Notes under the pieces: generated by a model | What the model was told of the DNA's origin: nothing | The model's input: only the letters and a program-made list of their open reading frames with translations | Databases searched by the model: none | From: Acheta domesticus | Taxonomy: Eukaryota > Arthropoda > Insecta > Orthoptera > Gryllidae | Length of the DNA: 64,000 nucleotides | Assembly (NCBI GenBank): GCA_031308135.1 | Contig: JAHLJT010008756.1 | Coordinates: 108,652,453 to 108,716,452 of the forward strand | Direction of reading: 5' to 3' | Translations under genes and position numbers: made by a program | Shown: positions 12,013 through 23,084 of the stretch, one piece after another | Layout of the letters: the number at the start of each line of letters is the position of its first letter | Position numbering within the stretch: the stretch's first letter is position 1

Positions 12013-14027
12013 AGGCTGCCGCCGCCTCTTCCGTCTTCAGCTTCGCCGCCGCGCGTGGGTGCCTTCCTCGCCTCCTCCCTGCTTCTTCGCCACCCATCGG
12101 ACGGTGGGGCGCTGCCCTGTTCTCGTGATACCAACATAATTTGTGATGGTAGTACTCTCATCAGCATGGTGCCATTGCAGAGAAACTTTCCTGCCGCTCT
12201 GCACTTCTCTTCATGTTTCATGTCTGAAGCACTTCCGCCCGGAGCGAAGCAAGTAGCGTGACCCAGTGAGGCTTCCGCAAACCCCGCGGTCGCCTCTTGC
12301 CACGCCCCCTCCCGCTGAACCAGTGAACCAGTCGTTGGCAGCTGGCGTCAGACATCGGAGGGGCAAAAAGAACGCAGCAGTCTCTGTGCAGATGAAACAT
12401 TAACAATATGTCCTGATTTTTATGATTGTGGATACATGATCTGAATTCGAGTATTTGTCCCTTGTTTCAGAATTCAAATTTCGATAGAGGTTTTCAACTG
12501 CACTTTCAAACATTACAAGAGAAAATTCTTAGGCGGTCATAGGAGTGTTGTCGCATCTGAGTAGTAAATGAGACGGGCCAATTAATTTATTCTAAGTTAG
12601 ATATCTGACGAAAATACTATTCTAATATATTATTGTATATTTCATAGTTAATTATAAGAAAAAACACATTCATGTGCAGGATGGATTAAAATTTCATCCA
12701 CTTCTCTCGTTTGGAATGCTAAAACATTGCAATAATTATTTAAAAATTATCGTAAAATTTTTTCACATATCAAAGAAGGAATAAATTAATTATTTTTGCC
12801 CGTTAAAACATCAAAACATTTTGTAAAATAATAAAAGTATATTGTAATGTAATGCAAGTTAAATGACAGAAAAACACATGTATCATTTTTTTCAAGAGAT
12901 TTTCTAAACAATTTGGCAGAAAATTTATATTTTTCGGTCAAAATATTAATATTTTTATTTGGAGTTCTCTTATGGAAACATACCATCAGAAACAGCAATT
13001 TGTTTGTATTTTTGTCATAAAATGTGTTATTTTAAAGAAAAAATATCGTATTACAAATATTGTTATGTTAACTTTGTGCAATTCTAGAAGATTTTGATAG
13101 TAAAAGTTCAAAATGAAATTTAAAGTACTTCAGTTTTGGCTTCACAGCATATTTGTAAATTTAGATGAAATGAGACCCGAAAGAAAGAAAATTTGTAGTC
13201 TTAATATTCTAAATAGCTGAGGAGAGTATAACTGAAATCTAGATCTATCTCTACCCCAAGCGCAAAATTTCAAACTTTTTCTTTTATTAAAAATAACATG
13301 GCAATTGTGACACATTTCACAAGCATTCTGAGAAACGAGAAATTGCACCCATTTCCCACCAGCTATGCACACACGGGAATGTGATAAAAAGTCGACTTCA
13401 CGGCCCTGCCCCATACAGGTCAGGCCGTGTGCAGACAGTATCGGAGCAGTATCGCGTGACATCTAAGTATATCTCACTCTCCTCTCTACAGATGAATAGC
13501 AGGTTGTTTGCTATTAACTGACAATTAAGTGAAGCATTAAAACAAAAATATAGGTGCCCGAGAGAAATTAAACATTTGTGACAGACGGAAATGTGAGAAC
13601 CAGTTCGCACTTTTGCCAGGAGTCACGCTAGTCTCGTGTTAGCATACCTGAAGATCTGAGAGGCTTAAAAACGTGGGAAAAAGGTTATCAGAAAAGTTGA
13701 AATTAAACTTCAATTTAGAGGAAAGTATACATTACAAAATTACTGATACAATTACAAAACTGATACATTACTGATACATTACAAAAATACTGATTCAAGC
13801 TTAATGTTACAATTGGGTACACTGCTAAATCAATACATATTATTAGAAATGGTTACACTATTAAATCAATACAAAACAACACAAAATTGGAGTTATTTTT
13901 GCAAGTGGCAACAGGGTGAAATGTCCGAAAAAATATTTAAGGTTTTACAGAAGTACAATCCCTTGTTCTTGCGTTAAACAAAACGGTATTCAGATACAAG
14001 ATTCAAATTATTGATAAAACTTCTCTC
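12013..14027. other. Gene-free stretch
   Basis: A GC-rich patch at 12000-12370 gives overlapping frames on both strands (11970-12221, 11995-12261, 12218-12406) with low-complexity Arg/Pro/Ser content. They look like composition artefacts. The remainder is AT-rich, and the 13142-13462 minus frame has no recognisable features. Confidence 0.5.
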
Positions 14028-15100
14028 TCACTTGGAAAGAACGTCAGTCGATAGGAATTCGTCGACTTCGCAAATCGAGTTCATCAGTCGCGTATCATGC
14101 CAAATATAATTAATTTGCAACTTCCTACTGAAGCTGGTAAAAAGAAAAACTGTAGGCCATTCAATGCTACCGTTGTCTGGACTGTGGATACAGTAGAAAT
14201 AACTGCAATTACGAAGTTCCGTGTCTGTTCTGTGCAAAAACCACCTTTCAACAAATTGTCCATTTAAGAATTCAATCCTATCGGGTAAAAATTGCAAAGG
14301 AAAACACAGAACTCATCTCAGATCAAACAAATACTACAGGAAAATAGTCGAAAATAATCTCAATAATGTGAATTCTAGTCCTAGATCCAGCCCACCACTA
14401 GATCACCACCCACACCTAACTCAACTAACTTTCTATTCTTGTCTACAAAAATAATATTTATAATTTCACTCAAAGAGTAAATAATCAGCAAATAATCAAT
14501 TTAACCAATATGACAACAACAATTCTTTTATTAGCCACATTACACAATTTAGCATCAATCATACTGTCAATCTCATTAACTCTCTAACTGGCAACAAAAA
14601 TACAAAATATTCAGAACTCTATCACCTCCGCAATTAGCAATATTTATGGAAGCTTTACACTCTAAAGCACCAAAAATAAATAATAAACGGAAATGCAAAT
14701 AGCATCGCAAACCAAAACACTGAATTAGAACACTTTCTAATGGCGTATCAAATAGATATCACATGCATAACTGTAACGTATTTTGGGACGTAAATAATTT
14801 AAAAATAATACAAATAATTTACCGTCCCAGGATTCCAAACCATCGGAGCTGACAGAAATTGAGAATTCCAGGACTAATTGTCAAATTATTGTCAAATTAT
14901 TGAGACAAATAATATTATACTACTGATTACAAAGAATTCGAATGTTGAAGAAAGTATATAGTACTGCAAATCATTTTAGGAAGAAATTTATTGCAACCCC
15001 TAGATTGCCATAATAATCCCCTAATTTTCCGAAAATGTTTCATCTTCGAAATTTTTCAACGGTGAAGGTAACAATTTGTCAGAAACACTCAATAATCTTT
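14028..15100 (+). pseudogene. Non-LTR retrotransposon relic: gag zinc knuckles and endonuclease start
   Basis: From 14162 the plus strand reads QCYRCLDCGYSRNNC...PCLFCAKTT. This is the paired zinc-knuckle region of ORF1 (gag-like) of Jockey/I-type LINEs, whose usual form is C-x2-C-x4-H-x4-C; here the His is Tyr. After a spacer the start of ORF2 is visible at about 14690-14790: NANSIANQNTELEHFLMAY, then QIDITCITVTYFGT, the opening of an apurinic-like endonuclease. Its catalytic Glu block (normally I-S/T-E-T-H/W) reads ITVTYF, so Glu is lost. Stops and frameshifts follow, and no reverse transcriptase remains. The 14028-14297 minus frame is a shadow. Confidence 0.7.
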
Positions 15101-16126
15101 ATGGCTTCGAATAATATAATAAAATGGTACATTGGAATATTTATAATGACACACCGGAAGAAACATACTAACAAGACGGAAGCTTAAAATACCAAATTAC
15201 TGCAAAAAATGAACATCAGCAATTCTACCATCTGAAAGTTCTCACTTTCTAGTGATGATGGTAGTGCACGACAATTATGAAAGGGAAGTTCTCTGGAGTG
15301 TGAAGAGTGACTGTATGTTGGCTAGACACAAATATACTTTGGAGTTACTGACCATGGAACATAACAGTTCATTAAATATTAACATAATTTTTTTTGAAAT
15401 AATGATCGTGTTACCCTAGGTTTGGGAAGTAAAAAAAATTGCTCTTGTTAACTTGTATTATAAAAAGAAATGTTAAACGAAAAAGATCATGTGAACATAA
15501 TTATTTTTCAAACAGAAATCATAATCTTAATCTTGACTGAAATAATTATTTCATAAAAAAGTGTATCAGAATTGCTTTCTTTCTCTAATGTGAACATTTT
15601 GTTGAATCTCTTTCTACTACGAATTTACCAAACACTTTTCCTTTTTTAAAGTTAGCTACGCTATGTCTTAGATGGTTATAATGTTTATTTTAGGTTTTCT
15701 GAGCATAAAATAATAATAAATTAATTGAATCAGCGTATAAACTGAGTTTATGATGAACAGTTTAACAAACCAGTAATTACACTAATTAAAAAAATGATCA
15801 TAAAAATTAGTACCAAATTTGTCACCTTGTTCTGTTACTTTACCTTGATTAAATTTGGCTTTTGAACATGAGACTTAATATTATAATTTATTTACATCGT
15901 TACATCTCAACTACGCATGCTTCTACCATCATTATACGGATTAATTTCGACGATAGTAATATCCTCTTCATTAATTCTTTGAATATACACAATTTTAAAG
16001 ATCAACAATAATTTCATACTGAGCAGAAGTTACAATTCGTACTAATTTTCGTAAATAGCCTACCCTGATCAATGAGATGATACATGATCGGCTTGGTACA
16101 TTTTTAAAGTAGTGCTCTATTTTTAA
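15101..16126. other. AT-rich gene-free stretch
   Basis: I see no supportable gene, RNA or mobile element; the first part may be the decayed continuation of the retrotransposon relic. Confidence 0.5.
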
Positions 16127-16405
16127 GCCCCTCAGGGTACCTCATTGGACAGCGTGCTTGCTTTCTATGATGCGATCCCGGGTTCGATTCCCGGCCGGGG
16201 CAGGTTTTAGTGTGCGCTTTCCTTGCAATGTTCCAGTATACGTGTGTGACGATGAGAAAGCTCACTTCTCAGGTTGAGAGGACCAGAATACGGCATAGGA
16301 ACTGTGTACTTAACCACGCGTATCCCTTAACCCATGGCTGAAAGGTCTGGACGCCGCTGGTAGGCCTCGGGCCTGTAAGGAGGTGTCGAGGACAGACAGT
16401 GACAC
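16127..16405 (+). mobile_element. tRNA-derived SINE
   Basis: The first 76 bp are tRNA-like, with a GCCCCTC 5' end, a box A-like TACCTCATTGG (16137-16147), a perfect box B GGTTCGATTCC (16181-16191) and a closing GGCCGGGGCA. The anticodon stem does not form and there is no 3' poly-T stop. A further 200 bp of unrelated, moderately GC-rich body follow (GAGAGGACCAGAATACGG and on). That layout is a pol III SINE rather than a functional tRNA gene. The 3' end is approximate. Confidence 0.7.
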
Positions 16406-16479
16406 TATTTATAGGCATAACTTTCATAGATGTGCCAAATATATCACGTAAAATTACTAATGCCTGCAGTTTAAATTTT

Positions 16480-16545
16480 TTACATCTTCCTCCTCCTCCT
16501 TCATCTTCTTCCTCTTCTTCTCATCTTTCTTGTTGTAATTATCAT
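16480..16545. repeat. Imperfect CTT/CTC microsatellite
   Basis: A pyrimidine-rich run of CTC and TTC units lies here. It produces the Lys/Glu-rich tail of a minus-strand open frame at 16457-16834 that is not a gene. Confidence 0.75.
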
Positions 16546-16749
16546 TGTTATTGTTACTCTTGTTTGTTATGAAACGTTTGGTAGTCGAGTTCACCACGTT
16601 CACTGATTTCTGAAAGTCGTCTTCAACTTTTCCCTTCCTCACCAATTGTCCGAATCGGGCGATTACCCAGAGAAGCCGATTAACCTGGAGGATCTTCCCG
16701 CGGATTCGTGCCGCCCCTCGGCAGGGGCGGAACCCGGAGCCCGCGCAGC

Positions 16750-16892
16750 CTCCCTCAGGGGGGGGAGGCGGGGCTGGGAGGAGGGGCGAGGGGGGTTGGT
16801 GGGGCTGCGGGGGAGGCACCGGAGTCGCACACACGCAGAGAAAGCGCCGCGCCGGGTATAATAGGACGCGTCGCCAGCCCCCATGGCAGTCA
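16750..16892 (+). promoter_or_regulatory. Core promoter of gene 1: G-rich box, TATA box, initiator
   Basis: TATAATA at 16857-16863 is followed 31 bp downstream of its first base by GGCAGTC, with A at 16888, a good match to the arthropod initiator (TCAGT-like). The GC content is locally very high. A strongly G-rich tract at 16758-16815, with several runs of four or more G, lies 40-100 bp upstream of the TATA box and could bind Sp1/KLF-type factors or form G-quadruplexes. The predicted leader is 48 nt and ends at the ATG of the short first coding exon. Assignment to gene 1 depends on the splice inference described there. Confidence 0.65.
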
Positions 16893-16935
16893 GCGGCTCC
16901 GACGCAGCGGCGGACGCAACAGCACCCGAATCAGC

Positions 16936-16947
16936 ATGCAGCTCCTG
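16936..16947 (+). CDS. Gene 1, exon 1 (12-nt coding exon, start codon)
   Basis: ATG CAG CTC CTG (Met-Gln-Leu-Leu) is followed immediately by GTGAGT, a near-perfect 5' splice donor at 16948. Insect cuticle-protein genes very commonly have a first exon that encodes only the first few residues of the signal peptide. The exon ends in phase 0. The next plausible phase-0 acceptor on this strand that continues a signal peptide is at 39627-39628, and joining gives MQLL-LCTVVALASAAWS, a credible secretion signal. The implied intron is 22,681 bp (16948-39628) and contains several transposons. The alternative is that this exon belongs to another, unseen gene. A spliced transcript would decide. Confidence 0.55.
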
Positions 16948-17099
16948 GTGAGTCCCTCCGAGCAGCAGCCCTCCGCACTCGGCGCCGCGCCCTTCACTTG
17001 CACAGCGACAGGGTTCGAGCTGGCATTTTTGGTGAAAATTATGTTCGAATTCCCTACTGTCAGATCTATAATGGTGTTTTATAGCAGTGCCTTTTAAAT

Positions 17100-18330
17100 C
17101 AGGATTCTCTGGCAGAGGAAGGGTAATAGCATCAAAACTTTGTGTTTTATATCTATTAAACGCCATTTAACGTATCGTATATTTGACTGACCCTAATTCA
17201 TTCTCAATTCAATGTTGAACCAGTCTTCAAATCACACTTTCAAAACAAAAATTATGTTAACAAAATGACATAGCTTTTTGTCTCATTAGACACCTTAAAC
17301 TTGTTCCGTAAAATTTCGCTCTAGTAAGATGAAACTTTGTTATTCTAGGAAATTCGCATTTTGAGCCAATGTCAATGCAGTACGTAAGATAGGCTACTAG
17401 GGAGAGTTCAAAATATAAACTTTTCCCGTAAAACATTAATTCAAATGAACTGACACAGTCGAAACTTTTCGAACATCCCACGTATGGAATTTTGATGATT
17501 TTTTTTTCTCAACGGTACGCAAGAGATCTTGATCTCATATACATACGTTATATTTTGCCTATAAATGCAAAATTAGTTCATTTTGATATTTGAGGCAGCT
17601 AAAAGGCAATTACTTCGAGCACACAACATTATACGACGTAACTAGCTTTAGAAGATTTAGGCACCCTACCTCTTCTAGTATATATGTGGCTGTTAAGTCG
17701 TCTAAATTTAAAAAAGGCTGCAACACTTGTTGCTATAGTGCCATTCAAGATAGCGTTAGGACTAGCTTTTACGAGAAGCTCGATATACGAATTTTTGACA
17801 TAACTTTCAAAGAAATAAATGACGCGTGTGATATATTTTGCAAAAGTCTGTTGGAATTTTGCGAACCTGTGTTACATATTTTTATTAAAACGGTGCGCAA
17901 ATAGACTGTGGTGGTAAAAGTTGTCATTTAATGACGATTGTTTTTTGCACTGCAACTCAAGTGCTGTGTTGCAGTTGCATTTGCAACGCATTTGCTATTC
18001 CTTTCAACCATTTTTCTTCTTTATTTGGAAGTTATTTTCATTACAGTACTTCATGGTCCTATCTCTATGCAACGTTCTGTTCTTCCGCTTGTTTTGCCGC
18101 TTCGTTCAATGAAGTAACTTCTCCCCTTCACCTGGACATGATTCAAGGCCATTTGCGACGGGAAAGGATTATGCAACAAGAATTAGAACATCGGTGACTG
18201 AAGAGAGTGACTGAAAAAACCTACACAAAATATAGGTCTGCACGAATAGTCTGCACGATAGTCATCCGTAATTATTTTTGAAAGACTATCACGTGTGCCG
18301 TGCCATTGTTCAAAGAGATATTTAAGAATG
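17100..18330. other. Intron 1 sequence, no feature recognised
   Basis: The longest open frame (17590-17904) starts at a non-ATG codon and has no recognisable domain. I cannot support a gene here. Confidence 0.5.
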
Positions 18331-18337
18331 AACCTAA

Positions 18338-18505
18338 TGCTAAGGCTGAAGAGCCATAGCTGCCTCGTGCCTTAATGGTTGCGGGTTCGAATCCCGCGCG
18401 GGGCATGGATGTTTGTGAGTGTTCGTATACCGTTACCGTTACCCCCCCCCCATGTTACAGTGGTCTCTATGTTGCCTTAGTAGTTGGAAAGTTACCTTAA
18501 ATAAG
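18338..18505 (+). mobile_element. Degenerate tRNA-derived SINE
   Basis: A clear box B, GGTTCGAATCC (18384-18394), lies in a T-arm-like context (GCGGGTTCGAATCCCGC). Upstream is a weak box A-like TAGCTGCCTCG, and downstream are a short body, a C10 tract and an A-rich end (TAAATAAGTAAATG). No complete tRNA cloverleaf forms. Confidence 0.5.
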
Positions 18506-21500
18506 TAAATGAAGTTTTTAAAACTTAGAAAAAAGGTTCTAGAACTTTCAAGATCGGAATAATAATTAAAATTCGTAATAGGTGTAAGAATATTTGTGAA
18601 CGCTTTTACAAAATATTATTTCCTACGATCCATTTGTTAGTCAAAATAGCATTTCCTATTTTTAACGCAACTAGCTTGCTCCGGGAACAAATTTTGGAAT
18701 TAATACACATATTACAATAATTATATAGTGACTACATAATTATATAGAGTTTTATTATATTATGTACGTCACTATAATTATATAGTTATATTATATTGTA
18801 CTATATTATATAGTAGTTACATTTTGTTGACGATTGAACATTAAAAAAATGAATGTTACCTCACTAATTGAAAAAATATAGCATTTATCTTATTTCCTAT
18901 GGAATATAAATTACCTACAAAATTTGTAATTTCATTTTAAATGCAGGGCAGGACAAATATTCCAACATCGCAGTTTATAAATTAATATTTACATTACAGT
19001 TATTCTGCCGGTAAAATAATGGATGGAATGTGCCATTTAGATACAAAAAAGATGCCATTTGATAACCGAAGAGGTAGAGAAGCTCATTAATCACTAATCG
19101 TAAGGCACGACGTCCTATTACGTTATCAATAGCAGAAAACTATTAAAGAATTTGGGTTTATTGTTATACACGTTCTCTTAAATTGGTATTATTTGTTTTT
19201 AATGTTACATAATTAATTAGAAAGTCAAAATAACTATCATAAAGAATTTCATGTTAATATAATGACGATAGAAATATTTTACGAACATTACATCTTTAAG
19301 CACAAACTAGTTTTCTTTATTTAGTCACTTTAACAATTTATTTTCTAATGTATATTTACAGAAAATAATGACTAAAACCGCTTAAAAAGAATCTTCGGGA
19401 AATGAAATTTTCACACAATAATTTTCAATTTCGCATACTTCGATCTACAATGAACAAAGAATCGTTTCAAAGAACTGTTACAAAGAATCGTGATAAATGA
19501 TCTGTCATAATCTACTCTGCCGAACACTCAACTCAAAAATTAACCTAAGTTTTCTCCATCGATTTCTAACGAAATGCTACTCGCAGAAATAACCACCTCA
19601 AAATGAAATACAGTGAAAGCGAATCAAAGATGAGTTCTTAGTATTCCGAAATCGGAGCGTCTGAGCTGTCCGAGAAAGTCTCGAGTCTGAAACCAACCGG
19701 CCGCACGGTAAACTCGTTTAATCCATTTATTAACGACCGCGGTCGGCTACGGCCCGTGAGCATGCGGAGCGTGGCGTGGCGTAGAGAAGCGTGCCGACGC
19801 GCGCGTGCCTCGCTCCCTCCTCCACCCCACCACCTCCTCCACCACTACTTCCATCGACACCATCGCGACGGCTGTCTCCCCTACCCCTTCAGCCACCGGC
19901 ACGAGCTCCATCTGTTCACTGACAGAGTGACTGAACTTTCCGAGCACATTAACCGCTATGGTCATTAGTTCCATGAGTGAAGATAACGTTATATTCCGGG
20001 GAGGTTGCGGAGTTCTGGATGGTCGGATCCCGAGGCGACCTACACGGTGGCTTGCGAGGTACACGGCGTCTCCCAAGGAGGCACCGCCCCTGCCGGGAAA
20101 GCTCTAAGCAACCTCCTGGTCTCCCGGCATGTGTGATGGCAAGGGAAGGAAAGACTGTGCTCCAGCCGTGCCTCGTATGTTACGGCACTGCTTCGGTTTT
20201 GGCCTTGTATTGATTGGAGAAACCACCGAAACTACCTTTTAGGCCAATCACCGGCGCACTCTCCATCACTGCTACCGTCACCTGCTACCGCAAACAGAAC
20301 GACCAGCATCGCCATCGGCACTGAGGCCACTGTCAAAGACGCCACCCCAACCGCGACCTCAGACGTGGCCTCCTCTGCGTCAGCGACCGCCGTCCTCCCC
20401 CTTACCCCCTCCGCCAGCCCTGCCATTGTTCCCCCGGAGCCGACTCCTCCGCGGGTGGTTCAACCAGCCGGACAAGTCGAACGAGAGTCTTGCGGTTCCG
20501 GTAACGCGACAGAGCGTGTTGCATCGCCGGCGACCGCCCACAGATTTTACGCTTGTTATTAAATGCTTCTTATGAAGTGCACTCTATAAAACGCGTATTT
20601 TCATCTTGTTTTGTTGGATATTCTTTAGAGTCCAATGGTGTTGCAGTTAAATTTCTCCTTTACCAACTCTGGGAGCGGAAATCCAATCTCGGTCAATGTC
20701 GAATTTGTTATGGACAAAACGTGTTTAGGAGGTTTTCCTTTCCCTATGCACCTAATTTTTTTATAAATCTACTATATTTTATTAATTTTTACTTACGTCC
20801 ACAGTGAGTTGTTAGATTCAGGCATTGGAAATTGCAGCCAAATAAAAAATGGACTTTGGGGCTCGGGATTGACAATGTTTGTTAAAGGAACCAGTTTGAA
20901 TCACAAATGATATCAAAAAGGTCGATAAATGAGAGAGTGAAGTAACGTTACTTAAGATAATTAATATGTAGATATACTTTTACATATCTGTTCAACCACC
21001 AATATGTTTGACGCGTGGGGGAATGGGTTTGGCTTAAACGAAACAACAAACAGGTCCCGGTGAGATTGTAACAACGTACAAGATTACGATCGAGATTTTA
21101 CGCTCTTTGACGATGATGGATATTTCTGAAGAGGTACACCAACTGCTTTATAACTAAATACCTTACGTAATAACACACAATGCCTTATGTAATGTGCAAT
21201 TAGGATCCCGCATAAATGTGTCTTACAGTATGTTAATATTGCAGTAATGAGCCAGCCTCAATCGGAATATCAGAGAGACATCAGTTGCCACTACAAGAAC
21301 TAAGTGCTTAATATGATTACGTAATAATTCTTTCCTGCATATAACACATTTCCAGCGGTCGGGACTGAGTCCGTAAGTTCTGCTCAGAGCCCAGTTCAAA
21401 CAGGGATCAGGTTCATCATGACATGGCAGCGTTTATTTCTTTCGAGGATCGTGTGACGCAGCTGTCAAAGCAAATGTGTCTCGATGCCACATAAAATGTT

Positions 21501-21519
21501 CTTGAATGTCTTGTTTGTA
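18506..21519. other. Intron 1 sequence with a GC-rich island
   Basis: AT-rich at both ends, with an imperfect AT palindrome around 18720-18780. A GC-rich island at 19680-20560 gives overlapping Pro/Ser/Arg frames on both strands (19747-20076, 19977-20213, 20365-20562) that read as composition artefacts. I cannot support a gene or RNA. Confidence 0.45.
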
Positions 21520-21986
21520 CAGAATGTCCGGGGAGGAAACGTCGAAACTTCGAAAATAAGCTCTTAAGACAATTTTAAGCATATTTTGTCTAATAAATTA
21601 CTTGGATATTCCGAATGGTTGAGGTGCAATTAGCATTCATAAGTTGTTTTAAAAATATGCTTTCTAGGCAAAAATGTGCATTGCAGAAAAATATAAACAC
21701 TCCAAAAACTAAATTGTTTATTATTTACAAAGGAAATGAATATTTTTCTTTCTGAACAAATATATTCATTTCTTTTGTAAATAATAAACCATTTATATTT
21801 CTGCAGTGTTTGTATGGTATTGCAATGCACATTTTTGCCTAGAAAGCATATTTTCAAACCAACTTTTGAATCCTATTTGCGGCTCAGCCATTCGGAGTAT
21901 CCATGTAGTTTATAAGACAAAATATGCTTAAAATTGTCTTAAGAGCTTATTTTCGAAGTTTCGACGTTTCCTCCCCGGACATCCTG
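21520..21986. mobile_element. Palindromic MITE with TA target duplication (Tc1/mariner type)
   Basis: TA at 21518-21519 and 21987-21988 flank a 467-bp unit. Its first 60 or so bases (CAGAATGTCCGGGGAGGAAA, then ACTTCGAAAATAAGCTC) reappear inverted at the right end, which reads CAGGATGTCCGGGGAGGAAA inward. Complementarity continues to the centre, where TTATTTACAAAGGAAATG pairs with CATTTCTTTTGTAAATAA, so nearly the whole element can fold back. There is no coding capacity. The minus frame 21630-21857 is a by-product of the palindrome. Confidence 0.9.
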
Positions 21987-22185
21987 TATAGAACACTCAA
22001 GTGAAAAAACTCGATTCCTTAGAGATACGTCGTAGAAATCTTAGTTGATTTTACCTTCTAATGCGTGATATAAAGTTCAAGCAATGTTGTACATTCTATA
22101 TGTATATGAGGTAGGACTTGAGTTATACAAGCGTGAGTTTAATGATATTTTCTTCTATGGTTCGAAATAGCTCAGACATTATGGA

Positions 22186-22189
<4 letters not shown>

Positions 22190-22219
<30 letters not shown>
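22190..22219. repeat. TTA/TAA microsatellite at the 3' end of the Dong-like element
   Basis: About ten ATT units. Read on the minus strand the retrotransposon ends directly in TAA repeats. This is the type of target and tail known for the R4/Dong clade. Confidence 0.9.
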
Positions 22220-22220
<1 letters not shown>

Positions 22221-22322
22221 CATTACATCACGACTAAAGATCTTATGAGTCGGCTGAATATAAAATCTACTCCAGGTTGCAACCAGCTACCTAAGGAGCA
22301 GATTCGGTGACTATCAGTGCCT

Positions 22323-23084
22323 CTACAATACTTTACGCAAAATGTGGGCTGTTCCAAATAAAGCAATTTCTTGCACTTCCCAGTCTTTTGAATTACCTGG
22401 GAGTTTAGACAAGTTCTTACTCAAATTTTGCGGAACAAATCCCAGAGCTCCGATAACTATCGGGACGACCTGTGCTTTTACGCCCCACATTCGGCTGATC
22501 TCGATTTCCAAACTCTTGTATTTAAGACGTTTCTCTGCCTCCTTGGTAACGACGTTTTGATCGCAAGGTACAGCAACATCGATAAGTAAACACGATTTTT
22601 TCGACAAATCCCGGATAACTATATCCGGTTTGTTTGCCGCTATCGTGCGATCAGTTTGAATTTGTTGGTCGTACAATATCGTACACAATCCAACAGACGT
22701 CACCGGTTTCGGTGAGTGTTCGTACCACTTGGGGCATGTGTTTGGAACTTCGAGGGCGGTACAGATCTGCCAGTGGAGGTAGCTACACACCCTGTCATGT
22801 CTTTTAAGGTATTCGGTCTTTGCTAGGATTGGACAAGCTGAGACAATATGATCAATGGTTTCTACTTGCTCCAGGCAAATGCGGCATTTGTCATCTTGGG
22901 AAATTTTGAGAACCGCTTTATCATAATGTCGTGTTCTCAAGGCCTGATCTTGGGCAGCTATTACAAGTGCTTCCGATTCTGGCTTCATCCTTCCCCTTTT
23001 AAGCCACATAAATGATTGATCTTTATTGATCTGCACCTTGTCCATTCTTTTAGGTATTGACCGTGGAGTGGTTTGTCTCTCCAC
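22323..23084 (-). pseudogene. Dong-like ORF, zinc knuckle and restriction-like endonuclease
   Basis: This frame takes over at about 23052 and runs to the stop at 22323. Counting from the frame's first Met at 23084, residues 67-84 (C67, C70, H79, C84) form the CCHC knuckle CRICLEQVETIDHIVSAC. Then come Pro153-Asp154 (NKPDIVIRD), Asp169 (LLIDVAVP) and Lys190 (LKYKSLEIEI), the PD...D...K arrangement of the restriction-like endonuclease that nicks target DNA. These key residues are present and no internal stop occurs. Its C-terminal tail (LPGNSKDWEVQEIALFGTAH) is close to the element 3' end. Confidence 0.85.

Noticed and set aside
16127..16202. Possible functional tRNA gene
   Set aside because: Box B is perfect and the ends partly pair, but the anticodon stem does not form, two acceptor pairs mismatch, there is no pol III T-run, and a SINE-like body follows.
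16457..17166. Overlapping Pro/Arg-rich frames on both strands around the gene 1 promoter
   Set aside because: Composition artefacts of the G-rich tract and the CTT microsatellite; no domain, and three overlapping frames are mutually exclusive.
17590..17904. 104-residue open frame in intron 1
   Set aside because: Begins at a non-ATG codon, has no recognisable domain, and has the AT composition of the surrounding intron.
19747..20562. Cluster of frames in a GC-rich island
   Set aside because: Frames on both strands overlap, have biased composition and show no start context, splice logic or domain.
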